Below, piece by piece: positions 35,973 through 48,649 of a stretch of 64,000 nt of DNA (position 1 is its first letter; the number at the start of each line of letters is the position of its first letter). Source of the stretch: Pogona vitticeps (lineage: Eukaryota > Chordata > Lepidosauria > Squamata > Agamidae); contig NC_135784.1 in NCBI RefSeq assembly GCF_051106095.1, forward strand, positions 153,423,428 through 153,487,427. Direction: 5' to 3'. A program made the position numbers and the translations under genes. The notes beneath the pieces are model-generated. The model was not told where the DNA came from and ran no database searches. It worked only from the letters and a program-made list of their open reading frames with translations.

Positions 35973-36115
35973 CTGACAACTATCAATACCTCCACTTTCA
36001 GTGCCAGCACAGAGCATATCATCTTTTATCGTTCCTCCGTACCAGTCATGGCTATTACAAACAGCTAATGGAATAATATCAACTTGTGCTTCCTGCAATA
36101 TATCTCTGTGTCTAC
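35973..36115 (-). CDS. TMPRSS12: TMPRSS12-like copy 1, exon 4
   Basis: The acceptor attatag and donor tcag/gtaagc enclose 143 nt encoding (G)RHRDILQEAQVDIIPL, AVCNSHDWYGG and DMLCAGTESGGIDSCQ. The Asp in IDSC occupies the S1-pocket base, giving predicted trypsin-like specificity. The intron upstream of it is about 8.8 kb because of the DIRS element. Confidence 0.94.
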
Positions 36116-37180
36116 CTATAATGAAAATCAGGAAAAAGCTTGAATATGATTCTCTTATTTAATATACAGTATTGGCCAACATGCAAACATGCTGATTAGT
36201 GATGGCTCCTGGATCCCATATACCAGGTCTGCAGCTTCCATGTATGTGGTCAAGAGAAGGTACGTTGGCTGCCAGAGTAAGATTAAAACTCTTTGCTAGT
36301 CTCTATGTATATATAGCACTTTACATACAGGACTGTTACTCTTAATGTTCTGTGTTACTCTTTTATCTTTCCAGCAGTGGTAGTAACAAGTGTAGTTTCA
36401 TGTAAAGATAGTAAAATGAATGCAAACATTATTGTCATTGCTAAGTAATGTTAGATGTAAGGTAAGCCATCATTTGGGATGCTTACACTAAGCTTTAATA
36501 TGACTCTGTCCAAAATACCTTTCGCTATTTATATGAAAGTTAGACTGCAGATTGACTTTTCCCTGTAGTTTCTGACAAAGATATGTTAAAGAATATTTCA
36601 TTCATGTTGGCAGAAAGTAGCAACAGACCAACATTAGCCTCTCAAAACATAAAAGTCATAGCGAAGAGCTAGCAGGTTCAGCTGTACTGTATTCATTATG
36701 TATAAAAATGTATACGATTCCCTCTGTTTAAATCTTTCCACTAAAAGGTTCTTTTAATTTCTTATATTAAAAGCACAAGACAGGTAGATATTCTGGCCCA
36801 GGGAAGTACTAGCCTTTGGAAATCCACTGCCCTTCAGGTACTTTGGACAATTGCTTCCACAACGTTGAATTGCTGGCTAACCTGACTAAGCACCTTGAGA
36901 TGAAATATCTGAAAACAGTATCTGGAATAATGTGATAGCATTAAATTAAACAGTTTTGCTCTTGGCTAATGGCTGTGTCTCTATGCTTGTTGCTCCATTT
37001 TCAGTGCCCTCCAATGGCCTCTGAGAAGTGTGCCGAGGGCCATGAAAGTATTGCCATCCTTCTCTCTCTAAGGTCACGGAGAGAGCTTTGATTTTGACTC
37101 CTCCCCCTTCCAAATCCCTGTGGAAAGCTGTGCATCACTCTTCTGATGTTGGGAGTTGAGAACTAAAAAGAAGGAACAAG
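36116..37180 (-). other. TMPRSS12-like copy 1 intron 4, left part, nothing recognised
   Basis: Ordinary AT-rich intron sequence with no clear repeat or reading frame of note. A short A/T-rich L2-like tail piece lies outside it, in intron 5 near 35611-35660. Confidence 0.5.
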
Positions 37181-39301
37181 AAAGAGAGGTTACTTACCTG
37201 TAACCATGGTTCTTCGAGTGGTCCTCTGTGAATCCACACAAATGGGTTTTACTGTGCCTGCGCAGGACTTCTCGGAATATTCTAGAGCTTTAAAAGAAAT
37301 TATTAGTAGGACGTTGCCCTGTGGCGTGCATGCTCTGCCCGCTCATATCACCTCAGTTCCGAATGTCCGTCACTGTCAAAGCTCTGACTATCACAAAGCT
37401 CAAGACAACAAGTGACAGACAGCGGGGAGGCTGGGCAGGATGTGTAGATTCACAGAGGATCACTTGAAGAACCATGGTTACAGGCAAGTAACCTCTCTTT
37501 CTTCTTCGTGGCCTCTGTGAATCCACACAAATGGGTGACTAGCAAGCTCACTTACTGGAAGGAGAGTCATCACACCAACAATGAAGTCAGCACAGCTCTT
37601 CTGAAACTTGCTTCCTTCTTGGCCCTGACGTCAAGACGATAGTGCGCCACAAAAGTCGAGGGTGGAGACCAAGTAGCCACTCAACAAATGTCAGGGATTT
37701 CAACGCCACACAACAAAGCTGTAGACGTTGCCATCACTCTAGCCGAGTGCGCTTTTAGCACCTCTAGCGGAGTCTTGCCCGCTAAGTCATAGGCCAACGT
37801 AATGGCCGAGACAATCCACCTCAAGAGTGTCTGTGAGGAGGCAGGAGAACCCTTTTGTGGGCCATGGAAACAGACAAAAAGTCTGGGAGAAATACGGAAG
37901 TCCTTAGTGCCTTAGTTCTGGAACTAGTTCCTTAGTTCTGGAAACGTAAAATGCCAGGGCACTATGAACATTAAGGGAGTGGAGATGGATTCGGAAATAA
38001 TGTCAGGATGATTAGAGGTTGATTAACATGGAAATCAGAGATCACTTTGGGAAGGAAAGACACATCTGGATATAACACAACCTTGTCTGGAAAAAAATGA
38101 ATATAAGGGGCATCAGCTCGAAGAGCGGCCAGTTCATTTGCTCGACGTGCAAAGGTTATCGCCACAAGGAACCAAGTCTTAATAGAGAAAAGTCTGAGGT
38201 GCATAGAAGCCATGGGCTCAAACGGAGGATGAGTCAGTGCACGGAGAACGACCTGAAGAGACCACTGAGGGAGTGGAGGTCAAGTAGGTGGACGCATATT
38301 TCGTAATTCTCTCAAAAATATCTTTGACATAGGATGAGAAAATAAACGAGAAGCTTCAGACCCTTCAGGTTGGTATGAAACTATCGCAGAAATATAAACT
38401 TTTAACGCTGAATGGGCCAAACTTTGGTCACACAGGTAATCAAGGAATTTAAGAAGGGTGTCCAGGGAAACTGGGACCATAGACAATATCTGCAATGCAG
38501 CAAATTTGAGGAAAAAGTTCCATTTATATGAGTACAGTCATTGGGTAGAGGGCTTCCTTGCTCTATTCAGGACTTCAGCCACGTTGGGAGAATTCTCCAC
38601 ACAGTGAGGTGTAGAGTGCTGAGGTCAGGATGGCAAATCCAACCTTCGTCCTGAGTGAGGAGGGAAGGTTGAAGTGGTAATCTGAGAAAATCCGAAGCCA
38701 TGGCTCTAAAAGTGGTGAAACATGGTTGACGAGGCCACCATGGTGCTATCAAAATGGCATCTATATTCAGTTGACGGATCCTGATTATCTTCCTCTGAAT
38801 GAGTGGAATGGATGGAAACAGGTAAAGTAGAGTGTCATCCCACTCTACCATGAAGGCGTCGCCTAGAGAGTTGTCTCCTATTCTTGCTCGTGAGCAGTAT
38901 CTGCTGCACTTGGTGTTGGTTTGAGTGGCGAAGACGTAGAGACCTGGCGTCCCCCACGAACTGCAGAGAAGGGAGAGATGGTGTTGTTGAGAGCCTACTC
39001 AAGTCTGGGTGGTAATACGACTCAGGCAGTTGGCAACTTCGTTGTCCTCTGTAGCAACATGGAGAGCCACTGGAAAGATGTGGTGATCATAACACCATTC
39101 CCATAGCTGGATCGCTAGATAGAGAAGATGTAAGGAATGGGTGCCACCCTGTTTGTTGATGTAATACAGGGTGGTCATATTGTCCATGATGATTTGGGCC
39201 CCGTGACCAGCTATGAGGAATGGGAATGCTCGGAAAGATTTGATTACTGCTAGCAGCTCTAGTTGATTGATGTGCAGCAGTCTCTCTGAGCTTGACCACA
39301 A

Positions 39302-39550
39302 TGCCTTGTGGCACAGTGGTTAAACCACTGTACTGCAGCCAAAACTATGCTCACGACCTGGGGTTCAATCCCAGGTAGCCGGCTCAAGGTAGACTCAGCC
39401 TTCTATCCTTCCGAGGTCGGTAAAATGAGTACCCAGCTTGCTGGGGGAGGGCAATGTGTAGCCTGCATAATTAACTTGTAAACCACCCAGAGAGTGCTTG
39501 TAGCACTATGGGGCGGTATATAAGCAGCACGGTTTTTGCTTTGCATGGAT
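39302..39550 (+). mobile_element. tRNA-derived SINE inserted in the DIRS element
   Basis: The head ccttgtggcacagtggttaa and B-box-like ggggttcaatcccaggt are followed by ccttccgaggtcggtaaaat, ctgggggagggcaatgtgta and the L2-like end actatggggcggtatataag with a TTTGC-rich tail. This is the best copy of a family also seen at 25299, 59268, 59616 and 60331. It is transcribed by RNA polymerase III and mobilised by a LINE in trans. Confidence 0.88.
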
Positions 39551-40093
39551 CTTTCGGTGACCACAGTGTGCTCCCCTCATCCTGTCGTGCTGGCGTCTGT
39601 GTGACCTGTACCAAGAGTTGGAGCAGCCTGAATGGGCGGCCTACTAGAAGGTGAAGGTCTAAGGTCCACCAGGTAAGTTGAACAGCCAGTTCTGGAGTCA
39701 CCAGTAGATGCTTTGAAGGATGATCTATCAGAGGGTCGAATTTGGATAGATACCATGCGTAAGGACCTCATCTTCAGTCTCACATGTTCAAGGACCAAAG
39801 TTGTTGATGCCATCAAGCCTAGCAGGTGCTGTGTATGGTGAGCGGTGACTGTGCTGTAATGCTGGAAGGGGCAGATACCTCACCTTAACTTGAGTATTCT
39901 CTCTAGAGGGGGAAATACCTGGGCTGCAATGGAATCGAGACGCGCCCTGATATAATCCATGGTCTGAGATGGCTCCAGATGACATTTTTTGTGGTTGACT
40001 TTCAGACCGAGATCCACCAACGTCTGGAGCACAAACGTAGTGTCCTTCAGGGCTGCGCTGTGTGATCTTGCTACTATCAACCAGTCGTCTATA

Positions 40094-40653
40094 CAGTGGT
40101 GCCTCGCTTAACGAGTGCACCGTTTAACGAAGAATCCGTATAGCGATCCCTTTTTGGGGATCGCTATACGGATCTGCCCCAATCGCCGCACTCGCTTTGC
40201 GACGATTGGGGCTCCGGCGGCCATTTTGGAGCCGCCGAACAGCTGATCGGCGGCTCCAAAATGGCCGCCGGATGACCCGAAATGGCCCCTATCAGTGTTT
40301 TCGCGCCCTCCCCTTGCTTACGGAGGTCGCGAAAACGCTGTGGGGGGGCATTTCGGGTCATCCGTGGCCATTAAAATGGCCCGAAATGCCCCCCCGCAGC
40401 GTTTTCGCGACCTCCGTAAGCAAGGGGAGGGCGCGAAAACACTGATAGGGGCCATTTCGGGTCATCCGGCGACCATTTTGGAGCCGCCGATCAGCTGATC
40501 GGCGGCTCCAAAATGGCCGCCGGACGCGAAAACATCGCTGGAGGGGTAAGTTTGCACGCTTATTGGAACGCATTAAACTAAGTTTAATGCGTTCCAATAG
40601 GCTTTCCTTACCCGCACAGTGATGTTTTCGTATAGCTATACGGGGCACCACTG
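40094..40653. mobile_element. Foldback Tigger-like MITE (560 bp) inside the DIRS element
   Basis: Ends cagtggtgcctcgcttaacg and its inverse (ggggcaccactg), flanked by TA on both sides. The interior is a near-perfect inverted repeat: arms 40241-40357 and 40380-40496 (117 bp each, about two mismatches seen) around a 22-nt loop. Good preservation means a recent insertion. There is no transposase. The frames reading through it are artefacts. Confidence 0.92.
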
Positions 40654-43600
40654 TATATGGGAACACTGTGATGTTGTGTAGATGAAGATAGGCATTGACT
40701 GGAGCCATACACTTTGTAAAGGTCCTCGGAGTGTTAGACAGGCCGAAGGGAAGGGCACAGAATTGATAAGCAGTGTCCATGAAGAGGAAGTGGAGGTATT
40801 TGAAATGATTTTCGTGAATATGAAATGTGGAAATAAGTGTCCTGTACATCTATAACTACGAACCAATTGTCTGGTTGAAGCAGAGGGATGACTGATTCGA
40901 GGGTGACCATGCGAAAGCGCCTTGGATGGATGCAGGTGTTCAACAGTCGCAGGTTTAAAATGGGACGGAGGCCTCCATTCTTTTTGGGGGTGAAATAGCA
41001 GGAGTAGAAGCCGTTAAGAACATCTCGGGGAGGAACCCTCTGGATAGCACACTTTTAAAGGAGTGTAACTTCATCCTCTAGAGCAGGTGAGTATGTTGTG
41101 GATCTGACATGACTGAGAGGAGGAAGCTCCTTGAATTCCAACAGGTAACCGAAATGTATGATGGCTAGCACCCAAGTGTCCTTGGTGATGGTGGACCACT
41201 TGTCAAAAAAGGGTGCCAGTCGGGAATGTTCGGGATAGTCCCATAGAGGAGAGTCAAAGGTATTGTTTGGTTTTCCTTGTAGGTTGACAGAAACCTTGTC
41301 TGCGCTGAGCAGGGACCTGAGATCGGAAAGGAGGAGCAGTGGAAGATGGCTGAGCAAAGCTAGATCTCTCAGGAGCCTGAGATGGAGGTTTGTAGGCGCG
41401 GTAGGGATGCTGATAAAACTGATGAACTTTAAAAGGCTTACGCCATTGATTGCACTGATATCTAGGTTGCTGAATGGCATATGATCAGGCCATCTTGTGG
41501 ATTTTATGCAACTTTTCCATTACCTCATTGGTCTTCTTGTTGAAAAGACCTACGCCGTCAAAAGATAAGTCCTTGATGTGGATCCTAGCATCGTCTGTGA
41601 TTCCAAAAGATTGCAGCCATTCATGCCATCTAAGGGTGGTAGATGAAACCAGAGACTTAGGAGCAGCGTCAGCAGTGTGATGGGACCCCAGACGTTGCTG
41701 CTTGGCTAGAGTAGTGGCCTCCAGATGGGTATTAAGAGCCACAGTTCTGACGTCCCCAGGAGCAGCTTGGAGGATAGAGGGGATCTTATTCCACAGCTGC
41801 CTGTGGTAGGCCCTCATCACAGCCTGGTACTTGGAGACTCTCATCACAAAGGAGGCCAGTGAATATAAATGGCTTCCTAGTACGTCTAGTTTTCTCCCTT
41901 ATTTATTGGTAGGGGTAACTGAGGATCGGTTGCCTGCTCTGGATTGATTTGATTGAACTATGATGGCGTTTGGCAGAGTATGTTTAATCAAGAATGTTGT
42001 ATTGGTGCCGTGAGCATGATAGTGGTTCTCCACTCATCTGGGAATCTGTAGAGATGTCAAAGGTTTGTCCAAAGACTCCTTAATGAGATCCATCATTGCT
42101 GGAACGGATGTTAAGCTTAATGGCAGAGATTTTTCTTGATTTATGTCCTCAAAGATAAGATCATGCTTCGGGGGAGCAATTCTAGTGATTTGGCCATACG
42201 AAGAATAAGCTGAGCATAAGAAGTAAAAACTTCAGATGGCAACAGTGGGTGTACATCTGCAACATCAGAATCTGGGGTTGGTAGATGTGATGGTGATCAG
42301 GGAGGATCCTGATCAGAAACCATTGCTACAGAAGAGAAGATTGCTCAGAGATGGAAAGAGTTGGTGAGGGAGAACGATGGTGATGTTTAGAAATAGAAAC
42401 CAGAGGAGCTGAGACCTGATGGTCGAGATGCCATGCAGATAAGGAGACATCCTGGTGTGAAGTCAAAGTTGTCGGTATCGAAGAGTGTTTTGATTGAGCC
42501 GGATCACAATGAGTTGACTTGTGTTGAGTTGGAGCTCGGTCACAAAGGGGTACTTCAGTGACAGGCAAACGGTGCTTAGACTTCTTAGACTTCAACACCA
42601 CTGGAACGGGCTCGATACTAACTCGACGTCAATTCCAAATGGGAGACGGTGACAGCAATGATTCAGACAGGCCGTAAGCGTATCATAGACATTTGTGATA
42701 CTGATAGTATTCTGGAGCAAAAGCTGGGTCATATTGCTCATATCAATACCAGTGGTAGTCAACATACCGATTGACATTGTAAAGAGGCTGTTCATATCCA
42801 TGAAAGGCACAGCTTCTAGAGGGGGACAAATATCACATCTCGATACCGTGGGGTGGAGAGATGTGGTGTCTCTTTGTTGTCCTCTTTCTCAGAGGGGACT
42901 GTGAGATCGATGTCTCCGAATTCAAGAGGTGTATAATGGTCACCCGCCCGGTCGAAACAGGGCTAGAATGGGTCAAGGCCAGGCTGGATACGATGTAGAT
43001 CTCTGAACAGCCATGACTTGGCGACAAGCTCGGTATGGAGACCAAAGCTTGCGCCCGAGTAGGGAAACTCGATTCTCCCGTCTCAGAAATGGAGCCTTGG
43101 TAAGGGACATCCCTTGACGATTCATCCAGGATGGGAGATGGAGGGAAGACATTGACAATTGTATCACGAGGCTGATGGAATTTAGGTGGCTGTTTTGCCT
43201 TTTTCTGTTTGGCCTTGTCTTTATCTTTTTGTTTTTTAGTAGACTGGGTCTTAGACTAAACTAAGGAGGCCATCGGCAACAATACCAATAGTGACTATGA
43301 TTTTGGAGCCTTAGAGGAAACTCTCGGTGAGGGTGCAGGAGCCACCGAAATGGAAGATTCAGACCGAGGCAGTGGAACTGGGGCGAGTTCCATAGTAGGG
43401 CTGGTTGGTAGACTGGACGGAGCTAAAGATCTTTCCCACAAATGGGATTTCAGCCATTGAAACTGGAGTTTTAGGGCTGGTTTTGTTAATTTCTTACGCT
43501 CCGGACAATTCTGAGTTTGGTGACTCTTGCCCAAACAAAACAAGCAGCGATTGTGGCCATCAGAAAAGAGAATTTTAGTGGCACACGTCGCATAGCACTT

Positions 43601-43960
43601 GAAAGGGCCTGAGGAGGCCATAAAAAAGGGCGGGGGGGGGGAGAATAAAGAAAAAGAACTCAGAGGGAAACGTCCGAAAATTAAAAACTTGAGTCCATAT
43701 CCTAAAGCGTAATCATAGACAGTCCAAAGATCAGTATACCATTAATGAGAAAGAATCACAATAAGAAGCTCTAATCAACAAGAAGTCCGATTTCAGCGGA
43801 GGCTAAAAGGAACTGAGAGTAATACGGGTGGGAAGAGTATGCATGTCACAGGGCAACGTCCAACTAATAACGCCTTTTTAAGCTCTAGAATATTCTGAGA
43901 AATCCTGTGCAGGCGCAGTAAAACCCATTTATGTGGATTCACAGAGGCCACAAGAACATT

Positions 43961-44937
43961 GCTCTTCCTTCACTTCTGCCACACCCTCAGGAGCCAAGTA
44001 AGAGGCCTGGAAACTTTGGATACTCTGATCTCAAAGAGTTCTGATTGTCTAGGTAGCCTTCGAGAATACAGAGGCTTTCCTTGTTAACACATCTCTTCAG
44101 ACCCAGAAGGATTTGAAAGCATATGGCCAAGATAAATTCTTGTCAACTGAATAGGCAGGAGGGGATACCAGAATTCCTAAGAACTGCAACTTTGTTTTCC
44201 AAAAGGAAATCCAGTTTTCTAGTTCTAAAGTGCAGTGTCTACTAAATTGTGGTACCTGCCTCGAATTGTCATTTTTCACCTGTTTGGAAGATCAGTCTAC
44301 CTCTCCAGTTAAAGAAACTGAAGATGTGACTGAGTAAGGTTTTCAGTAACTGACAGAACAAAACCATAATAATATATTCAAATTAGAAAAGCTCTGTGGA
44401 AAAAAATGTGCTCTATAATACTGTATATATTATGCAAACAATGCCGTCTGTATGCAGGATACCACTTCTGCAGTGCAGCTTTTCTTGGTCAGAACTTGCA
44501 TTGTCCTGAAGCAGTATTTTAATCTTGTTTTTTTTTTAAGTTTAGCAGAGTACATGTAGCCTTTGTTATAGACTAGGTGATCTGTTTTTAATGTGTTGAC
44601 TAACAGAGATATTTAGAACACTGAAAGCTTTTACAGGTTGACACATTTTAAAGACTCAATACTTTCTTCTTTTCATTTTGTACATTTAAAGACATATTCT
44701 CTGAAGATAGATTTTCCTAGTTTGCTGCTGCCAATTCAATAATGAGCCCAGGAACCACATTGTCTCTAAAACATGCATAAACAAAAAGGATTGCCTGGTG
44801 GGAAAAATCTCTATAATTATTTGTTATGAAGATGTGAATGGGAAGATGAAAGCCATTTCACATATTAGAATGTTATATCTACAAAGGAGATGTTTTAGGA
44901 TGCATTTCTGGGAGAGCATATCAAGGTAAAGATTTAC
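43961..44937 (-). other. TMPRSS12-like copy 1 intron 4, right part, nothing recognised
   Basis: AT-rich intron sequence without a clear repeat boundary or coding similarity. Confidence 0.5.
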
Positions 44938-45203
44938 CTTTCTCCATTGTGTTTCCCCATCCACTTATGTAACATGGAGTCTCGTCAGTTACAGCAAGAG
45001 GACCGTCAGGTAAGCAGATGGGCTGGATATACTCATTGAATTTGATAGATTCCATTAACTTGAACAAGGCAACATCATTTTCAAAGGTAGCGTGGTTGAA
45101 ATTGGAGTGGATAATAATAGCCCTGATCCGGCTCTTTATTGTATGTGTCTGGTGTTTAGAAAGGTGATGCATTCCAACCACAGCCCTCCAAAATCCAGCG
45201 TCC
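44938..45203 (-). CDS. TMPRSS12: TMPRSS12-like copy 1, exon 3 (catalytic Asp)
   Basis: The acceptor atcctag and donor aaag/gtaaat enclose 266 nt encoding DAGFWRAVVGMHHLSKH, then RIRAIIIHSNFNHATFENDV with catalytic Asp in ENDVALF, YIQPICLPDG, and CYISGWGNTMEKG. Human TMPRSS12 has the parallel blocks IKAIIIHPNF, VNDIALF, YNDYIQPICLP and CFISGWGRTKEEG. Confidence 0.94.
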
Positions 45204-45364
45204 CTAGGATGCAATAAAATCCTTTGTCAAATTGAAGATTATTTATAGAATGCTAAAACATTTGAGAACTCTTGCTTAGATCCTGTGGAATATCAAGGAC
45301 CATGGGACATGTCTCTGATTAAACAAGAGGGTTACAGTTGTCCCAAAGAATAAAAGATATACCA

Positions 45365-45395
<31 letters not shown>

Positions 45396-46489
45396 TTATT
45401 TTAAACAAATCTCAAAAACATGTGGAAAAATAGTTCAGGGGTTCCCATTAAACTTGGAATCATGAAACATATCTAAGGAAAACCATTTACAAAATTATTG
45501 TGTTTTACTGAAATAGCACAATTATCACCTATGGAAATTCTTTTCAAATTCAGCAAAAGCAGCTCTTTCCAGAAACTGGAAAAAGAACAGCAAGAAGGGC
45601 AGCATTACAGAAGGCTGTTCATCAAATCCGTGCTGCAAAAACGAGGCCAACATTTGAAGAACTGCATAAATTGTTCTATCTGCCTATGGAGTCTTTGGCC
45701 CTGAGTTTCTTGAGCAGTAGCCATTTCAAGGGACATCACACCCTGTTTTAAAACAAAGGCAAGTTACATACGTCACTTATGATTCAGAAGGGACAACTGT
45801 TGTTCGAAAAGAAAAACGGAAAAAAGAAAAAGAAAAAAAATTATTTAGACGTATCTGAAGGTCTTTGTGACAAGATTTCTGCTGAGTTCTAAACAAGCTT
45901 TTTGCCATTTTTGAGGAACAGGAATATTTGAGCTCGCAAAAGGATAATTACTATTTCTAGAGAATAAATCTAAGAAGAACGCTTATGACTTGTGTTAAAA
46001 ACACAACGGAGAAGCAAAGGAGAAAAGTCTTCCCTCCCCAATTCCCTGTTGCCACTGATGCAAATAATAGGGCCTTCTGACACTGCAGTGGAAGATAACT
46101 CTTGCTGCAGCCTTGTGCCTACAATTTACTTTAAATACAACAACAGTGCAGTTGATAATTGCACATAACCTTCTGTCAAATATGGGCCTGTTAAGAATTT
46201 AACAGCAGCCTGCATATTGCTAGTAACCAGTCAGCTCTTTGCACTTCTGAGCTTGGTTACTAATATGGCACACTATTGTAACCTGTATTACCATAAAAAT
46301 ACAAGCAACAAGCAAACAAATCCAGAAAAGATGAGCTCTGGTTGTTAGGAGTACATCTAGTATGATTACCAATGTTGCTAAACTACAAATCCCATCACAC
46401 ATAATCATGCATGCTGTGAGGTGACTGATGGGCTTTGGGAACCAAATGCACCTGAATGGGCAGATGTTTTTGAACTGAAGGATACATAC
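45204..46489 (-). other. TMPRSS12-like copy 1 intron 2
   Basis: Contains an A-tract of about 25 bases at 45363-45387. Nothing else was recognised. The A-tract is not followed on its left by a convincing LINE or SINE body. Confidence 0.5.
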
Positions 46490-46691
46490 GTCCATTTTCT
46501 AACACAGTGTGCTGCTGTTAGCACCGAATTGTGATTAATTAAAGATCCACCGCATACATGGACATATCCTACACCGAAGTGGTACACCTGAAGGCTAACT
46601 TGCCATGGCCAGGCCCCAAGCTGTGCATCGTGTCCACCTATGATCCGAGTCCCAGTTGCTATCTCATCCACAACAGGCCTTGTGCCGCACT
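46490..46691 (-). CDS. TMPRSS12: TMPRSS12-like copy 1, exon 2 (activation site, catalytic His)
   Basis: The acceptor tttctag and donor ggac/gtatgt enclose 202 nt encoding (E)[19 protein letters not shown] through [16 protein letters not shown] and [10 protein letters not shown]. The cleavage point is Arg before IIGG, the standard zymogen activation site for trypsin-like activators, and the catalytic His is in AAHC. Confidence 0.93.
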
Positions 46692-46879
46692 CTAGAAATC
46701 CAAACACAGGGATGTTGGTCAGATGCAGTGTTCATAGCGGGGGTTCTATAAAACAAAGCAGCTGCTTTAACTTTTTGTTGAATCTGCATTTGACTAACCG
46801 CTTAAAATAAACCACCCTGGCTTCCAGTTGTATATTAGCCCAGCCATTGTTTTGGAACACGGTGTGCACTGAGCCTGCG

Positions 46880-47430
46880 CCTAAGGATGAAGTTTATTCA
46901 ATAATAATAATACGTTTTCAAGTTGATTCCAACTTACAGTGATTCTCCCAGTGTTCAACTCCCAGGGTACAACTTGCCTTCAAACAATTTGCATATTGAA
47001 CCTGAATGCCTGAAAATGTTATTTCATGTAAGAGAAGCATAATAATAAGAAATATAATCTCAAGAATCTAATTCAAAAGTGAGCCCTGGAATTCAAAAAG
47101 AAAAGTAAGTCTGAAAAAATTACTATCCCAGAATTTTAACACAGCAAATGAAATATGTTGTGATTTGTTTGGCTCAGCCTTACACAATAGTATGATTTAC
47201 TTGCCTTCAAGTTGCTTTCCACTTACACTGACCCTTTCAGGGTTGTTCAATTATTGTAGAGAGAACTCAGATGTGGTTTACCCTTCCCTTCTTCTGGGTG
47301 TGTCCTGTGACTGTGCAGCTTCCCCAAGGCCACACAGGCTGGCTCTACTTCAGAGGAGGCACAGTGAGGAATCAAAGACCCAACTTCTGGCTCTGAAGCC
47401 ATGTACCCGACACACAGATCTCTCTACTCA
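46880..47430. repeat. Two diverged SINE/L2-like pieces in protease intron 1
   Basis: About 46895-46985 (ttcaagttgattccaactta) and about 47185-47425 (cttcaagttgctttccactt ... cccaaggccacacaggctgg) resemble the 'CAAGTCGATTCCGACTTATGGCG' and 'CCCAAGGTCACCCAG' words of widespread squamate SINE/L2 repeats. Both are too decayed to bound exactly. Confidence 0.5.
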
Positions 47431-48212
47431 AAACTAAGTCCTTATTACTTCAATGGGAAGTAATAACATGCAACTGTGTGTAAGACTGCAGCCTTAAGGT
47501 GTTTATTACTGTGTCTCTCTATTTACATATGAAATATTGATTTGAACAATTTTTCAGGAGCCAAACATAGAGAAATTACTCTTCTGGCACATAGTATGAT
47601 TGGCAATAGGCTAAAGTAATGTTCTCTGTGCTTTGCTTCACTGGAACTTTACTACACCAAAAAAATATGAACTGGCATCCTGTTGTAGTAAGAGTCTCTT
47701 CTGTGCCAAATTCTTCCTTACCTGCCACTCATGCAAGGGGAAATCCAGCAAGCATGTGGAAGCCCTCATGAAGTGACTTGCTAAACACATGCTTTTGCAT
47801 TTGGAAAAGGGGGCTATCGCTTCTAAACAGGCTTGTTTCCAGCAGCAGGATCTTCCCCTTTGGAACACCCCTTCCCCCCGCCAATTCTAGAGGGTGGTGA
47901 GACCCATCTGCCAGCAGAGGGACAGAGCAGCAAGTTCCCACAAAACATCCATGGGCATCGACCTCTCAGGGTAGGAAACCAGAGTCCGTGGGCGGAAGAC
48001 TGGGGATCCCACACCCACTTTCTTGGGAGTTGCCAAGGAGGCAGCTGTGTTACCTTTGTTACAGCAAAACCAACGAAGAATCTTGTGGCACCTTGGAAGT
48101 TGCACGCTTTTGTTGTTGCAGAAGCAGATCTGTCACTTTCTACACTTCATTTTGCCCCACGTGCATAATAGGAGCAAATGTGGATATAAACCCATAGATT
48201 GAATATTGTAAA

Positions 48213-48350
48213 CCAGAGGTTCCCAACCTTGAGTAACTCAGGTGTTCTTGGCCCGAAACTCCCAGAAGCCTTCACCACCAGCTGGGCTGGGAGTTGCAGC
48301 TCAAGAACACCAGGGTTAACCAAGGTTGGGAATCGCTGTTTTAAACCAAG
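48213..48350. mobile_element. Short hAT-like MITE
   Basis: Imperfect terminal inverted repeats agaggttcccaacctt and aaggttgggaatcgctg are flanked by similar 'taaacc' strings on both sides, suggesting an 8-bp-type duplication. The interior contains actcccagaagccttcacca and its near-inverse. No coding capacity. Confidence 0.65.
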
Positions 48351-48384
48351 CAATACAGCTGCGTTTTAAACCAAGCAATAATAG

Positions 48385-48535
48385 CGTCCTGTGTCTAAGT
48401 CGCACTGGCCATGTGACCACGGAAGATTGTCTTTGGACAAACGCTGGCTCCATGGCTTGGAAACGGGGATGAGCGCCGCCCCCTAGAGTCGAACACGACT
48501 GGACAAAAATTGTCAAGGGGAACCTTTACCTTTTA
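48385..48535 (+). mobile_element. Sauria-type SINE, 3' half
   Basis: The body ctggccatgtgaccacggaa, ggctccatggcttggaaacg and end agtcgaacacgactggacaa, then aacctttacctttta, match the well-known lizard Sauria (ACA) SINE, whose tail is derived from BovB and is mobilised by it. The tRNA-like head is missing. It is one of the clearest squamate markers in the window. Confidence 0.85.
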
Positions 48536-48649
48536 TACAGCTGCTTAGTTTTTAAGCTAACACCCACCTCTTCAGTTCTCAAGGAACTTCCAGCACTACA
48601 CCTGGACACCCCCCCTCCCTCAGCGCTCCACCGCACACAACTCTTGAGG

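Larger units (their letters stand above)
37181..43960 (-). mobile_element. DIRS-type retrotransposon, broken, in protease intron 4
   Basis: On the minus strand: left terminal repeat (about 43960 down to 43850), gag-like region (about 43.6-41.5 kb, Cys/His-rich start CYATCATKIL...HNRCLFCLGKSH), reverse transcriptase-RNase H (about 41.4-38.6 kb, e.g. NQLELLAVIKSFRAF and TLYYINKQGGTH), tyrosine recombinase (about 38.5-37.97 kb, TFARRANELAALRAD), internal complementary region (about 37440-37545) and right repeat (37181-37350). Both ends share aatattctagagctt. It has many breaks, and two later insertions interrupt it: a SINE at 39302-39550 and a MITE at 40094-40653. Intermediate in age between the other two DIRS copies. 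It is sense to its host gene. Confidence 0.9.

Noticed and set aside
40197-40849. Open frames of 65-163 residues on both strands with repeated FRDLRKQGEGAKTL-like text
   Set aside because: They lie in the foldback MITE and repeat because the DNA is palindromic. There is no protein family and no codon signature.
47638-48168. Open frames of 60-111 residues on both strands
   Set aside because: No family similarity, no splice context, and overlapping frames on both strands, so chance.
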